From Rhodospirillaceae bacterium (GTDB lineage Bacteria > Pseudomonadota > Alphaproteobacteria > GCA-2731375): a stretch of 64,000 bases of DNA. Below, piece after piece: positions 54,329 to 63,799 of this stretch. Location of the stretch: positions 93,527 through 157,526 of the forward strand of contig JABJKS010000121.1 in assembly GCA_018660265.1 (NCBI GenBank). Direction: 5' to 3'. Position 1 is the stretch's first letter; each line of letters begins with the position of its first letter. The position numbers were made by a program, and so were the translations under genes. The notes below the pieces were generated by a model. That model searched no databases and had not been told where the DNA came from. It saw nothing but the letters and a program-made list of their open reading frames with translations.

Positions 54329-54922
54329 TTGATGCTATTATTAGATGACATTCAGACGCGGGAATGCCGGGCCTTTGCAAATGCCTGGCAGAACTGGCGG
54401 GGCGACAATTTGGTACCCCGTCGCGCATCCGTACGGATAGAAGACATCTCCAAATTGCTACATCTGGTATCGATTGTCGAGGTTATATCGCCGGAAATAG
54501 CCACATTCCGCCTGGCCGGAACCGCTCTTTGCCAGGCCATGGGAATAGAATTGACCGGTTTGAATTATTTCGATTTCGCGACTGCCGAAGCACGCGGCCT
54601 CCGCGTTGCCAGAACCTGCCAAGTGGCATCACACCCCTGTGGTTCTCACTTTCTTTTCCCCATCGCCTATCGCTCCGGCCGGACGGTACCGACGGAGGTC
54701 GTATCCTTTCCCGTCTGGCCCGACGAACCTGGTACGCCGCCGCAATTATTCGCCATGTCCATGGCATTGGAAGATATGCACCTTGAGGGACCGGCCGCCG
54801 AACCGACGCAGCTGCCATTGGCCGAAGGATTTCAATTCATCGATATCGGTGCCGGTATACCTGATGATGAATTAAATTTGGCGGTGCGGGAGCCGGCAAC
54901 GCTGCACCTTCAAGCCGGCTAG
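54329..54922 (+). CDS. PAS_5 domain protein
   Basis: 197 aa. 'LVPRRASVRIEDISKLLHLV', 'IATFRLAGTALCQAMGIEL' and 'TGLNYFDFATAEARGL' are the PAS_5 pattern, a family of small alphaproteobacterial sensory proteins of unknown signal. No output domain follows. The last 13 bases of the gene, including the stop, lie inside a segment (54910-55020) that duplicates the 3' end of uvrB. Confidence 0.75.
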   Translation: MMLLLDDIQTRECRAFANAWQNWRGDNLVPRRASVRIEDISKLLHLVSIVEVISPEIATFRLAGTALCQAMGIELTGLNYFDFATAEARGLRVARTCQVASHPCGSHFLFPIAYRSGRTVPTEVVSFPVWPDEPGTPPQLFAMSMALEDMHLEGPAAEPTQLPLAEGFQFIDIGAGIPDDELNLAVREPATLHLQAG

Positions 54923-55020
54923 TCGGAAGCGATACTTCAACCGCGCTTGCGGCGAAACTTCGTCGCCCGCGTACCGGCCCGGCCACCGCCGGAACGGCCC
55001 ATAGGGCCGCCTGCGGCTTC
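54910..55020. repeat. Left copy of a 111-bp direct repeat (partial duplication of uvrB 3' end)
   Basis: Matches 55742-55852 at 101 of 111 positions without gaps (by eye). On the minus strand it encodes '[15 protein letters not shown]' and a stop, the same ending as UvrB, so it is a copy of the uvrB 3' end. With the right copy it flanks the Csp1-like gene. Confidence 0.85.
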
Positions 55021-55076
55021 TTCCACGGTCACCCGGCAGCAGCCGCGCCGCGACTGCCGCCGGAAACTTTGCCGTG

Positions 55077-55523
55077 TCAGGCAGCTATTTTCTTGCACTC
55101 CGCGATGCAAGCAACGCAAGAATCGGCGCAGTTCTTGCAATCCTGATGCTTGTTCGCATGTTTGCGGCATTCCTTTTCACAGGCCATGCACACATCAATG
55201 CAGACCTTCGCCAGTTTCGCCAGGTGGGGCGACTCGAACGCCGCGAAACGAGCCAAGGTCTGGCACATGGCGGTCATTTCCTGCGCCACCCTTGCGCAAT
55301 CGGCGACGCTGGTGTCACTATTCTTGAACAGAATAAGGCAATGCTCGATGCATGCTTCTCCCATCTTGACGCAATGAAACGCCGCGTCCGTCGCCGCCTG
55401 ATATTTCTTCATACCGTGGCCTGAATGATCCATTTTATGCGAGCTGGCACCAGCAGGGCTGCTTACGGACACGGCGGCCATGGCCGCACCAGTCCCCGCC
55501 AAGACATTGCGCCTTGTAAACAA
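55077..55523 (-). CDS. Csp1-like four-helix-bundle copper-storage protein, start frameshifted at a 9-A tract
   Basis: 148 aa as an open frame from a TTG at 55523; the likely native start is ATG 55575 (preceded by 'gaaaaggg'), giving 'MMTMKTAK', but nine consecutive A (minus strand, 55546-55554) place a stop in that frame; with eight A it would continue in frame into 'ARTDLFTRRNVLAG', a twin-arginine signal. The mature part is a Cys-rich helical bundle with about 14 cysteines ('FHCVKMGEACIEHC', 'KVCIDVCMACEKECRKHA', 'NCADSCVACIAECKK') as in Csp1, which stores Cu(I). Periplasmic. It lies between two copies of the uvrB 3' end. Confidence 0.8.
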   Translation of the reverse strand: MFTRRNVLAGTGAAMAAVSVSSPAGASSHKMDHSGHGMKKYQAATDAAFHCVKMGEACIEHCLILFKNSDTSVADCARVAQEMTAMCQTLARFAAFESPHLAKLAKVCIDVCMACEKECRKHANKHQDCKNCADSCVACIAECKKIAA

Positions 55524-55741
55524 GTCCGTTCGCGCAACATCGTCATTTTTTTTTCGCGGTCTTCATTGTCATCATTTTACCCTTTTCTAATTATTTGAGA
55601 ACTGATCTCCTTTAGTAAATACTAATTTAGTCAGGATAGATTAATGAAAATGAAACGTGCAAAGGCCAGATATCAATCTCAAGCCGCGCGATCCGGTATT
55701 ACTCTGAACTACGCGACGCCCCGATCTCCGTTACAGGACGA
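55524..55741. other. 218-bp A+T-rich 5' region of the Csp1-like gene
   Basis: Upstream part of the Csp1-like gene (minus strand): the 9-A tract, two ATG codons at 55575 and 55572, 'gaaaaggg' ribosome site, and an A+T-rich stretch 55580-55640 likely to hold its promoter. Base composition is lower in G+C than the flanking genes. An 84-codon plus-strand frame at 55644 is not credible. Confidence 0.45.
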
Positions 55742-55852
55742 TCAAGCCGGCCAATCGGAAGCCATACCTCAACCGCGCTTGCGACGAAACTTCGTCGCCC
55801 GCGTACCGGCCCGGCCACTGCTGGAACGGCCCTTGGGGCCGCGTGCGGCTTC
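55742..55852. repeat. Right copy of the 111-bp direct repeat, within uvrB
   Basis: The partner of 54910-55020 (101/111 identical). Its first 27 bp lie outside the uvrB reading frame (downstream of the stop at 55769) and the rest is the uvrB 3' coding end, so the duplication includes both. Confidence 0.85.
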
Positions 55853-58114
55853 CAGCATCTCCGGCGTTATTTCCGTGGCGACCTCTTTGGGTACATAGCC
55901 TTCACCGCGCTTGGCCCGCATTGCCTTGATCCCGCTTGCTTCGCCATCCGTAGAACGTCCAGCCGGGCCTTTTCCCGCTTTACTGCGTGCCGGCTTATCG
56001 CCCTCCCCGGTCAGCCCTTGCAGCTCCATCTCCTCCAACCGGCGCAGTTCATCCCGCAGGCGGGCAGCCTCTTCGAACTCCAAATCGGCGGCGGCGGCGC
56101 GCATGCGTTTCTCCAGATCCGCCAGATAGGCTTTCAGGTTATGGCCGACAAGGTTATTACGCTCCGCATCGCCCGTATCCACCGTCACACGATCGCCTTC
56201 GTAGACCGATGCCAGGATATCGTCGATATTCTTTTTGATGGATTCAGGCGTTATGCCATGGGCCTTGTTATAGGCCATCTGCTTCTCGCGCCGGCGATCC
56301 GTCTCGTCCAGGGCCTGGGTCAGGCTTTTGGTTTTCTTATCCGCATACAGGATGACCCGGCCATCCACATTTCGTGCCGCCCGGCCAATGGTCTGGATCA
56401 AAGAGGTGGTGGAGCGGAGAAAGCCTTCCTTATCCGCATCCAGGATCGCCACCAAGGTGCATTCGGGAATATCCAACCCTTCGCGCAATAGATTGATGCC
56501 CACCAGAATATCGAATACGCCCAGGCGCAGATCACGGATGATCTCAATCCGTTCCAGCGTATCAATATCAGAATGCATATAGCGGATCTTCAGGCCGCCT
56601 TCGTGCATATATTCCGTCAGATCCTCGGCCATGCGTTTGGTCAAAGTGGTGACCAGTACCCGGCCCCCCGCCTTGGTCACATCACGGCATTCAGCAATCA
56701 GGTCATCCACCTGATGTTCCACCGGGCGAATAATACAGATCGGATCGATCAACCCCGTTGGGCGAATAACCTGCTCAGTGAAGACGCCGTCCGTCCGCTC
56801 CATCTCCCAATTCCCAGGCGTGGCGGAGACAAAGACGCTTTGCGGGCGCATGACCTCCCATTCCGAGAACTTCAAGGGCCGGTTATCGACACAGGACGGC
56901 AGGCGGAAACCGAATTCCGACAGGGTCCATTTACGCCGGTAATCGCCCCGGAACATACCGCCCAGTTGGGGCACGGTGACGTGGCTTTCATCCAGGATCA
57001 CCAACGCATCCTCGGGCAGGTATTCAAACAAGGTCGGCGGCGGGTCACCTGGATTGCGGCCTGTCAAATAACGGGAATAATTCTCAATGCCGGGGCAGAA
57101 ACCTGCCGCATCCATCATCTCCAGATCCAGCATAATGCGTTGTTCCAGACGCTCGGCCTCTAACAGCATGCCGGTCTGGCGCAGGAATTCCAGGCGCGCG
57201 ATCAATTCTGCCTTGATGCCTTTCATGGCCTGCTGCAGGGTCGGGCGCGGGGTTACGTAATGGCTATTGGCATAGACCCGCGCCTTCTCGAACGTATCGC
57301 TACGATGACCGGTCAGAGGGTCGAATTCGACAATTTCCTCCAACTCATCACCGAACAGGACAAAGCGCCAGGCCCGATCCTCCAAATGCGCCGGCCACAG
57401 CTCAACCACATCGCCCCGGACCCGAAAGGTGCCACGGCCAAAGAAGTTGTCGTTGCGGCGATATTGCAGGTCCACCAGGCCTTTCAGCAAGGCATTGCGA
57501 TCAATGGTCCCGCCCACCTTGAGGTCCAGGGTCATCTTGGAATAGGTCTCGACAGAGCCAATACCGTAGATGCAAGACACGGAGGCCACGATGATCACGT
57601 CGTCCCGTTCCAGCAGGGCGCGGGTGGCGGCATGGCGCATGCGGTCGATCTGCTGGTTTATGTGCGCTTCTTTCTCAATATAGGTATCCGTGCGGGGGAC
57701 ATAGGCCTCCGGTTGATAATAGTCGTAATAGGAGACAAAATATTCCACCGCGTTGTTAGGAAAGAACCCCTTCATCTCACCATAAAGCTGGGCTGCGAGG
57801 GTTTTGTTAGGGGCCAGCACCAGGGTCGGCTTTTGCGTCCGCTGGATCATCTGGGCCACGGTGTAGGTCTTGCCCGACCCGGTCACCCCCAACAGCACCT
57901 GGTCGCGCTCTCCACTTTCAACGCCGGCCACCAATTCCTTGATCGCCTGGGGTTGATCGCCGGCAGGTTGGTATTCTGAAACAAGCTCAAACGCCCGCCC
58001 GCCATCGCCCTTTTCAGGCCGGGCGATGGGCGCGGGCACCCAGGTACTTTGTTCAGCCTCCGCCAGGGACTGCTCAAAACTACCGGTGATCTGCTTCATG
58101 GATGTGTGTGCCAT
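55769..58114 (-). CDS. uvrB: Excinuclease ABC subunit B
   Basis: 781 aa from ATG 58114 (an upstream in-frame ATG at 58189 adds 25 non-homologous residues). Damage-sensing helicase of nucleotide excision repair. Walker A '[16 protein letters not shown]', beta-hairpin region '[19 protein letters not shown]', '[16 protein letters not shown]' (DESH), helicase motif VI '[19 protein letters not shown]' and the C-terminal UVR domain ('[20 protein letters not shown]') that binds UvrC. The basic tail after the UVR domain ('[15 protein letters not shown]') is partly duplicated downstream. Divergent from the TauD-like gene, starts 42 bp apart. Confidence 0.97.
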   Translation of the reverse strand: MAHTSMKQITGSFEQSLAEAEQSTWVPAPIARPEKGDGGRAFELVSEYQPAGDQPQAIKELVAGVESGERDQVLLGVTGSGKTYTVAQMIQRTQKPTLVLAPNKTLAAQLYGEMKGFFPNNAVEYFVSYYDYYQPEAYVPRTDTYIEKEAHINQQIDRMRHAATRALLERDDVIIVASVSCIYGIGSVETYSKMTLDLKVGGTIDRNALLKGLVDLQYRRNDNFFGRGTFRVRGDVVELWPAHLEDRAWRFVLFGDELEEIVEFDPLTGHRSDTFEKARVYANSHYVTPRPTLQQAMKGIKAELIARLEFLRQTGMLLEAERLEQRIMLDLEMMDAAGFCPGIENYSRYLTGRNPGDPPPTLFEYLPEDALVILDESHVTVPQLGGMFRGDYRRKWTLSEFGFRLPSCVDNRPLKFSEWEVMRPQSVFVSATPGNWEMERTDGVFTEQVIRPTGLIDPICIIRPVEHQVDDLIAECRDVTKAGGRVLVTTLTKRMAEDLTEYMHEGGLKIRYMHSDIDTLERIEIIRDLRLGVFDILVGINLLREGLDIPECTLVAILDADKEGFLRSTTSLIQTIGRAARNVDGRVILYADKKTKSLTQALDETDRRREKQMAYNKAHGITPESIKKNIDDILASVYEGDRVTVDTGDAERNNLVGHNLKAYLADLEKRMRAAAADLEFEEAARLRDELRRLEEMELQGLTGEGDKPARSKAGKGPAGRSTDGEASGIKAMRAKRGEGYVPKEVATEITPEMLEAARGPKGRSSSGRAGTRATKFRRKRG

Positions 58115-58156
58115 ACCACCAGTATAACCGATTTTACGACGTAGACAGATAGGGTT

Positions 58157-59137
58157 ATGCTGAAACTTATGAAAACAATACTGGATCACGAAATTCCCAG
58201 CCCTCGGGCCTGGATCGGGGATGAACTGGCTGATGATGCGGGCCTGGTGCCTCTGGATGATGCCTGCCTGGAGGAGCTGTCGGGCCTTGGTGCGTTATTG
58301 CAGGCCAACCCCCTGCCCGTGCTGTCATTGCAGCCGGATGATTTTGACTTGCCCCACTGCAGGGCGCTGATGGCAGGTGTGCGGCAACAACTGGATCAGG
58401 GTATTGGCTTTGCCATCATTGATCGTCTGAATTTAGATGAAACGCCAAAAGAGACGGCGACCGCCTTTTACTGGCTTCTCGCCTCGATGATTGCCCGCCC
58501 CGTGGCGCAAAGCTGGGACGGCAAGATGCTGTACGATGTGACCGACAGTGGCAAGGAACCGGGCAATGGCGTGCGCCCGGACATCACCAACGTCGGCCAG
58601 AACCTGCATACGGACAACAGCTATAACCTGTGCCCACCGGACTATGTTTTACTATTCTGCCGGCAAACGGCTATGGAGGGCGGGGTAAGTGAGCTGGTCA
58701 GTTTTTACGCCGCCCATAACCAAATGCGGGCGGAGGCACCTGATCTACTGGCCCGCCTGTACGAGGATTTCATCTTTGATCGTCAGCGGGAACACGCCCC
58801 CGATGACGTCATGACAATCGAGCACCCCCTGTTCACCTGGGACGGCAGCCGCCTTTTGGGTCGCCTGTCGAAACGCCAGGTGCACGGCGGCTATGCCTTG
58901 GCAGGCAAGGCCATGGATGAACAGGCCGCAGCAGCGTTAACGGCGTTGGAGACAATCATGACCGCACCAGGCATGCGCAAGAAGTTCTATTTTGAGCCCG
59001 GTCAGATCCAGATCGTCAACAACAAAACCTGCGGCCATTCCCGTACCGCCTTCACCGACTGGCCGGAGCCCGAGCGTCACCGCAACCTGACCCGCCTATG
59101 GCTGCGCCACGAGGGCCGTGTATTTTATAACGGTTAG
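58157..59137 (+). CDS. TauD/TfdA family dioxygenase
   Basis: 326 aa Fe(II)/2-oxoglutarate-dependent oxygenase (ATG 58169 also possible). Iron-binding HxD in '[20 protein letters not shown]', distal His and 2-oxoglutarate Arg in '[20 protein letters not shown]'. The family includes taurine, alkylsulfonate and gamma-butyrobetaine/carnitine hydroxylases. The downstream gene on the opposite strand is a cupin and then a probable DMSP lyase; co-function is possible but not shown. Confidence 0.86.
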   Translation: MLKLMKTILDHEIPSPRAWIGDELADDAGLVPLDDACLEELSGLGALLQANPLPVLSLQPDDFDLPHCRALMAGVRQQLDQGIGFAIIDRLNLDETPKETATAFYWLLASMIARPVAQSWDGKMLYDVTDSGKEPGNGVRPDITNVGQNLHTDNSYNLCPPDYVLLFCRQTAMEGGVSELVSFYAAHNQMRAEAPDLLARLYEDFIFDRQREHAPDDVMTIEHPLFTWDGSRLLGRLSKRQVHGGYALAGKAMDEQAAAALTALETIMTAPGMRKKFYFEPGQIQIVNNKTCGHSRTAFTDWPEPERHRNLTRLWLRHEGRVFYNG

Positions 59138-59149
59138 CGCGAAACTTAT

Positions 59150-59566
59150 TTAGGCTGGGGCGTCGCAGACTTCCGTACCCATGTCCGCCGGGATGGAGAC
59201 TTCCAGCAATTCGAAGGCATCAGAGGTAGCCGTCTCGTTGTGCGGTGTGCCGCCTGGGATATACATGCTGTCGCCGGCCTTGATCCGCTCCACCCGACCG
59301 CCGGCAAATTCCAGATCGACCCAGCCGCTTAACATATAAACGAACTGTCCCTCGCAAAGATGCACATGCCAGCCGGTTTCCTCCGACAAGCCTTGGGAGG
59401 CGGATGTGATCTGGGCCCGAAGGCGTCCGCCACTGGCCGCTGTAACGCCCAATTCGCGATACTTCAAAAATTCCCGACGCCCCGGCACCATCACCGGATC
59501 ATCAATCTTGGCAATCGCTACGTCGTTGCCGCTATCAGTTCCTACAGATGCTTCCACACTCATCAC
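59150..59566 (-). CDS. Small cupin-domain protein
   Basis: 138 aa. Cupin motif 1 'TGWHVHLCEGQFVYMLSGWV' (His-x-His, Glu less clear) and motif 2 'DSMYIPGGTPHNE' (His). Binds metal and probably a small organic ligand. It converges with the TauD-like gene and lies 90 bp from a probable DMSP lyase on the same strand. Substrate unknown. Confidence 0.75.
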   Translation of the reverse strand: MMSVEASVGTDSGNDVAIAKIDDPVMVPGRREFLKYRELGVTAASGGRLRAQITSASQGLSEETGWHVHLCEGQFVYMLSGWVDLEFAGGRVERIKAGDSMYIPGGTPHNETATSDAFELLEVSIPADMGTEVCDAPA

Positions 59567-59656
59567 GCTCTCCCCATGTTTAAGTCTGATCGATTGTGGG
59601 CAGAATGGTAGGAGCGGATATGAGAATTGGCAAGAGGATTACATTGGAACAGAAAA

Positions 59657-60259
59657 TTACGCAGCAATCCATAAACACCAAATTGCCAGCAACGGCACGT
59701 CCGTCGCCTGCATGGCATGCCAGGCGTTGGATGGATTATGGACCAAGTCGCCGGATCGTTTGGCAACCATTGGATTATCGTTCTGCATCCATTCCCCAGA
59801 TGATAAAACCACATAAAGCTCTTCGGGAGGATGATGGTGTCGCGGATAGGTAATTCCGGGTGCAACGAGGCTCACACCGATCACCACATCCTGCCGCGTC
59901 TCCAGGCCCCCATTGCCGACAATCATCGCATTGGTATGATTATCATAAAAATCTCCGGCAACCGTTGCCGCTTCCGCCCTTCGGTTCCAGGCAAACTTTG
60001 GCTCTAATGCCGCAAAGGCATCTGTTAGTTCGGGGAAAGGTTCCGGGCCTTTGCGTGCCTGGTCATAGGCGTTTTCCAGATGGCGACAGGTTTCCAGGCG
60101 CGTTGGTGTGTTTTCTGTATTGACCTCACCAGCATTTTCCAGTGCTGAAAAAATCCGGTCCACCATCGACATCGCATCGGGGAAATCCGCTGCCCGTGCC
60201 CTGATGCCGGCCTCCACCGCATCGATAAACCGTTGCAAACCTTGTTCCCGACCCGGCAT
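59657..60259 (-). CDS. Probable dimethylsulfoniopropionate lyase (DddQ/DddL-type cupin)
   Basis: 200 aa from ATG 60259 (AGGGA 7 nt upstream; an ATG at 60283 lacks a site). A C-terminal cupin with 'GITYPRHHHPPEELYVVLSS' (His-x-His-x4-Glu) and 'HNPSNAWHAMQATDVPLLAI' (His) matches the DMSP lyase family (DddQ, DddL, DddW), which cleaves DMSP to dimethyl sulfide and acrylate. The helical N-terminal half of about 110 residues is also typical of DddQ. Marine alphaproteobacteria carry it. The assignment is by recognition; other cupin lyases are possible. Confidence 0.65.
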   Translation of the reverse strand: MPGREQGLQRFIDAVEAGIRARAADFPDAMSMVDRIFSALENAGEVNTENTPTRLETCRHLENAYDQARKGPEPFPELTDAFAALEPKFAWNRRAEAATVAGDFYDNHTNAMIVGNGGLETRQDVVIGVSLVAPGITYPRHHHPPEELYVVLSSGEWMQNDNPMVAKRSGDLVHNPSNAWHAMQATDVPLLAIWCLWIAA

Positions 60260-60349
60260 TGCGCATTCCCTTTTTATTGGCATTCAACCTGTCAGCAATC
60301 CAAGCACTGATCCTGGCAAAGGGCAAGATTGCAGAAGCCGAGGCAATTT

Positions 60350-62371
60350 TTACTTTGGAGCGGAAAAAACCTGGACCAGACTTGGGCGAAGTTGTGCGGC
60401 ACCATAGTTGCTGAGATGATGCTCATCACGATAGGCTGATCGACCGTCAATATAGGGCGAGCAACTTTGTTGATCGCAAAATACTTCGGTGGGATCAATC
60501 ACAACGACGCCCAAATGGGACAGTTCAGTAAACGTTTCCGAGACAAATCGCTGCCGCGCCTGGATTTCCCGGCGGGGTCTTTCATAGGCGACGGCACGAC
60601 CGCGTATGGCCAGTTTCAGGCCATAGGCCGTCGGCTCGATATTGTAATTCGGAACCTGCAGCAGAACGTAGGTACGAATACCGTGTTGGGCCAGCTTGGT
60701 GATCATTGCGGTTGCAGCGGCCTTGAAATCTTTCCGGGCGCTTGTCACGCTTGCCTCTCCCTTCGTGGGGTCGCTGGTGATCAGAGGCGGGGGCAAATGC
60801 TGCTTGAAACGGTCCCGACCGTTTGTATAGAGATTGAAGCGGGAGATCAGCAACACATTGGGGATTTTTTTGCGAATGGCGTAGTTCACCATGTAATCAT
60901 TGAATTTCCGGCATTGGTGAGAGGCATCTTCATTCACACGGTCCAATCCGGCGATTGCCGGACAGGCGCTGTAGGCGGCAAAATGCGACTCGACGCCGTG
61001 CTCCCGTGCCAGACCATCCAATAAGGGCTGCAGGGCATCGGCATGGCTATCCCCCCAAATCAATAATTGCGGTTTAACGATAGGATGGGTGGGATCGGGT
61101 CGGCAGAACCAGGTATCGCTGAATTGCCCCTGTTGCTTGGACCAAACGCAATCCTGGCGGCGTGGATTGCGCGCCTCCCCCGCAGCGGCGATCTGCAATG
61201 CACTTTCAGAAAAGCGTGCCGGAATGCCCTGTTGTATATGTATCGTCGTTCCAGCTATGCCAAGCATTGCCACGACCAACAGCGTGCCGACCACTAGTCG
61301 AGGGTTGGTGAAGACGGCGATATTGCGACGTATGGGCGTTTCAACAAATCGATACGAAAGCCAGGCCAGCAAGACACTCAGGATAAGTGCGCCGCCCTTT
61401 GCCAATGTGCCCGGCTCCTCCAATGCCAACGCCCTCTGCAAAACCAGAACCGGCCAATGCCACAGATATAAGGAGTAGGAAATCAGCCCGACAAAAACCA
61501 CCGGCCGCCAGGTCAAGACATGCCCTACAACAGTCCGACGATTACTGCCGGCCCATATGATCATCGCCGTCGAAAGACAAGGCAATAAAGCGTAAAAAGA
61601 TGGATAGGGCGTCGTTCGATCATACCCGATGACGCTCAACACAAGCCCCAACAGACCAAGTCCGGCCCAGAATTCATTCACCCAGGACCCGGTGCCCACG
61701 GACCCATCGCGGTAGACAACCTTGAAGGCCAGCAAGCACCCGATGCCCAATTCCCAAGCCCTTGTCGGTAACAGATAGAAGGCAGCATCGGGTTCAACGC
61801 CAGCGCCCCATACGGAAAGCGCCAACGATCCCAGCGCAATAATCAACAGAATTGAAAAACGCCAGGCGGCAAAGAATTTTCCAAGGAGCATCAGAACAGC
61901 AGGAAAGATCAAATAGAACTGTTCTTCGACCGACAACGACCACGTGTGCAGCAACGGTTTTAAATGCGCTTCGCTATCGAAATAACCGCTCTCCTGCCAA
62001 AACAGGACATTGGAAGCGAAAACTGTCTGCGCCAATACAGACTGCCCCAGTTCCAGATAAAGATGCGGTGGATAGACGAGAGAGAATGCGACAAGGGTGG
62101 CGATAATAACCAGGAACAATGCTGGTAAAATCCGCCTGACCCGACGCAACCAAAATACCTGTATGGAAAAATTGCCTGCTTCCATTTCGCGAAGGATAAG
62201 GCTAGTAATCAGGTATCCACTGATCACGAAAAAAACATCGACGCCTTCATATCCGCCAGCAACACCTGGAAAGCCCGCGTGATAAAAAATCACCGGCAGG
62301 ACGGCAAGCGCGCGCAAACCATCAATATCGGGGCGATAACCAGGGCTCAACGAGACATTCCGATGCAGCAA
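60350..62371 (-). CDS. Acyltransferase 3 with C-terminal SGNH domain (OafB-type)
   Basis: 673 aa. About 10 membrane helices form an acyltransferase-3 domain ('YRPDIDGLRALAVLPVIFYH', 'EGVDVFFVISGYLI', 'LLHTWSLSVEEQFYLIFPAV'), followed by a periplasmic SGNH domain (about 410-670) with 'LLIWGDSHADALQPLLDGL' (nucleophile Ser) and 'YRDEHHLSNYGA' (Asp/His). Such proteins O-acetylate LPS O-antigen or other envelope glycans, taking acetyl groups from the cytoplasm. No glycosyltransferase genes adjoin it. Confidence 0.92.
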   Translation of the reverse strand: MLHRNVSLSPGYRPDIDGLRALAVLPVIFYHAGFPGVAGGYEGVDVFFVISGYLITSLILREMEAGNFSIQVFWLRRVRRILPALFLVIIATLVAFSLVYPPHLYLELGQSVLAQTVFASNVLFWQESGYFDSEAHLKPLLHTWSLSVEEQFYLIFPAVLMLLGKFFAAWRFSILLIIALGSLALSVWGAGVEPDAAFYLLPTRAWELGIGCLLAFKVVYRDGSVGTGSWVNEFWAGLGLLGLVLSVIGYDRTTPYPSFYALLPCLSTAMIIWAGSNRRTVVGHVLTWRPVVFVGLISYSLYLWHWPVLVLQRALALEEPGTLAKGGALILSVLLAWLSYRFVETPIRRNIAVFTNPRLVVGTLLVVAMLGIAGTTIHIQQGIPARFSESALQIAAAGEARNPRRQDCVWSKQQGQFSDTWFCRPDPTHPIVKPQLLIWGDSHADALQPLLDGLAREHGVESHFAAYSACPAIAGLDRVNEDASHQCRKFNDYMVNYAIRKKIPNVLLISRFNLYTNGRDRFKQHLPPPLITSDPTKGEASVTSARKDFKAAATAMITKLAQHGIRTYVLLQVPNYNIEPTAYGLKLAIRGRAVAYERPRREIQARQRFVSETFTELSHLGVVVIDPTEVFCDQQSCSPYIDGRSAYRDEHHLSNYGAAQLRPSLVQVFSAPK

Positions 62372-62617
62372 GCTAAAGGTATAGAGAATTGGTGAGGGGC
62401 CGATTGGTTAGAGGATTAAGACAGCCCGAGGTGGTTAGCAAATTTTTCACAAAACAACAAATCCACGATGTCCCGCAATCGACATGACCGGGATATGGAA
62501 CCTATTTTTAGCCTAAATCTTCCCACCAATCCGGCTCGGAACGTAATTGTATGATGCAAACACCGTCGTGCTATGTCAGAATGGTTCTACGATTAATACT
62601 GCAAAGGGAAAAGTTAC
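62372..62617. other. 246-bp region before the cold-shock gene
   Basis: No gene. The last 40 bp ('aaaggga' about 10 bp before the ATG) form the cold-shock gene leader; the upstream part is A+T-rich and probably contains its promoter and the promoter of the minus-strand acyltransferase. Confidence 0.4.
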
Positions 62618-62827
62618 ATGGCGACTGGTACAGTGAAATGGTTCAACCCGACCAAGGGTTTTGGTTTTATCGAGCCTGAAGGTGGTGGGTCGGATGCATT
62701 CGTGCATATCTCGGCTGTGGAACGGGCCGGCTTGTCTGGTTTGGCTGAGGGTCAAAAGGTGCAATACGATTTGGAACCAGGACGCGATGGCAAGAGCTCT
62801 GCCGAAAACTTGGTTGCTCTCGATTGA
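62618..62827 (+). CDS. Cold-shock protein, CspA family
   Basis: 69-aa single-domain OB-fold RNA chaperone. RNP1 'KGFGFIEPEGGG' and RNP2 'DAFVHISAVERAGLSGL' are intact, and the length is that of CspA proteins. Destabilises mRNA secondary structure, often at low temperature. A perfect 7-bp stem-loop follows 14 bp after its stop. Confidence 0.95.
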   Translation: MATGTVKWFNPTKGFGFIEPEGGGSDAFVHISAVERAGLSGLAEGQKVQYDLEPGRDGKSSAENLVALD

Positions 62828-62840
62828 TTTAGACGTCTCG

Positions 62841-62861
62841 CGACGGCGCTTATAGCCGTCG
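62841..62861. terminator. Stem-loop after the cold-shock gene
   Basis: CGACGGC (62841-62847) and GCCGTCG (62855-62861) form a perfect 7-bp stem with a 7-nt loop, just past the csp stop and at the 3' end of the convergent small gene. No U-run follows, so intrinsic termination is not certain. Confidence 0.45.
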
Positions 62862-63059
62862 ATACCTGGATGTGTCACATAGAACGGATTGCGCGAACAT
62901 GCGCGTTTCGCCGTAATGCTTGTCGTCTAGGATAACGGCGTGGTGCGGCTGATCCATGGGCTTGACCAGATGCTCCACGACCCGGATCCGTTCTGGTCGA
63001 CCGACCTTTTCCAGGCGATCACCGGCTTGAAGAGCAATCTTTCGAACCGACCGGGGCAT
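62850..63059 (-). CDS. Small conserved-type hypothetical protein
   Basis: 69 aa, soluble, with a pattern ('VVEHLVKPMDQPHHAVILDD' then 'GETRMFAQSVLCDTSRYRR') that resembles short uncharacterised alphaproteobacterial proteins. No domain was recognised. It converges with the cold-shock gene; the end of its frame lies within the stem-loop at 62841-62861. Could still be a chance frame. Confidence 0.45.
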   Translation of the reverse strand: MPRSVRKIALQAGDRLEKVGRPERIRVVEHLVKPMDQPHHAVILDDKHYGETRMFAQSVLCDTSRYRRL

Positions 63060-63505
63060 TCAATCATCCATTGTTAGGTGGCGTTGGGCGACGTTGGGCA
63101 GCGTTTAAAGGGCTTATGCCCAAGCTAATTAGTCCAAGCGTAGCACGGATAATTTGGTCGTGGATAGATTGCTTGCTCGGCAAACGGGGTGTGCAGGATG
63201 CAGTGAAATCATCAGCACGACCAGCAGGCGATGTCGTCCCGCAATATCCTGCCGCATCCCGCTTCGTGGTGACCGGGACGGGAAGGTTCCGCATGCACCC
63301 GGCGTGGGTTTAAGTGTGGGATCAATCGCAATAACTTACGAATTTTTCCTTATAAATCAATGCGTTATAAGGGAATATGGCGGATGAGGTCAGAGTAATT
63401 TTATTTTGATACAAGATCCGAAAAATCTAACTATTATGCTCGTATTGTTTGTTATTCAGCGCTGCCTTACGAGTTAAATTTGTCAGAAAATCGGGTCCAT
63501 TCGTC
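63060..63505. other. 446-bp region without a supported gene
   Basis: Open frames on both strands (63071-63313 plus, 63064-63294 minus) overlap each other and show nothing recognisable. A short repeated 'gttgggc' (63080s) opens it, and from about 63320 it is A+T-rich. Possibly decayed sequence. Confidence 0.35.
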
Positions 63506-63745
63506 TCAAAAGTGCCGTTTCGCGAATGCTCGTCCGAAACCTGATTTTAGGTATCGTTCGAACTCAATCGCTTTGGCTTTGTCCACAAACCCAATGCAGA
63601 CGGCCATCTGCCACGGTTTATGCTTGTTTGTATGCGCGGACTTACCGCTGTTGTGTTCGTCCAGCCTTCGCTCGGGGTCAATTGTCATGCCGACGTAATA
63701 ACGTGTTGGAGTGTTGAGAGATTCAAGGATGTATACGAAGTGCAT
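63506..63745 (-). CDS. GIY-YIG nuclease superfamily protein
   Basis: 79 aa from ATG 63745 (ATG 63766 gives seven more). 'MHFVYILESLNTPTRYYVGM' (the GIY-YIG-like element in its Y-Y variant), 'DPERRLDEHNSGKSAHT' and 'AIEFERYLKSGFGRAFAKRH' are the small UPF0213/YhbQ type of GIY-YIG protein. Probably DNA repair- or recombination-linked; function unproven. Stand-alone gene. Confidence 0.85.
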   Translation of the reverse strand: MHFVYILESLNTPTRYYVGMTIDPERRLDEHNSGKSAHTNKHKPWQMAVCIGFVDKAKAIEFERYLKSGFGRAFAKRHF

Positions 63746-63799
63746 GGTGCAGGTCCGCCTTCGCAAACGCTACGGCGTGACATTCGCCTTCACCTTTCG

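Noticed and set aside
55644..55898. 84-codon plus-strand frame between the Csp1-like gene and uvrB
   Set aside because: It overlaps the uvrB 3' end on the opposite strand; its C-terminal half is the complement of conserved uvrB codons and no family resemblance is seen.
63071..63313. 80-codon frame in the right-hand spacer
   Set aside because: Overlaps a minus-strand frame of equal length, lacks a ribosome site and resembles nothing recognisable.
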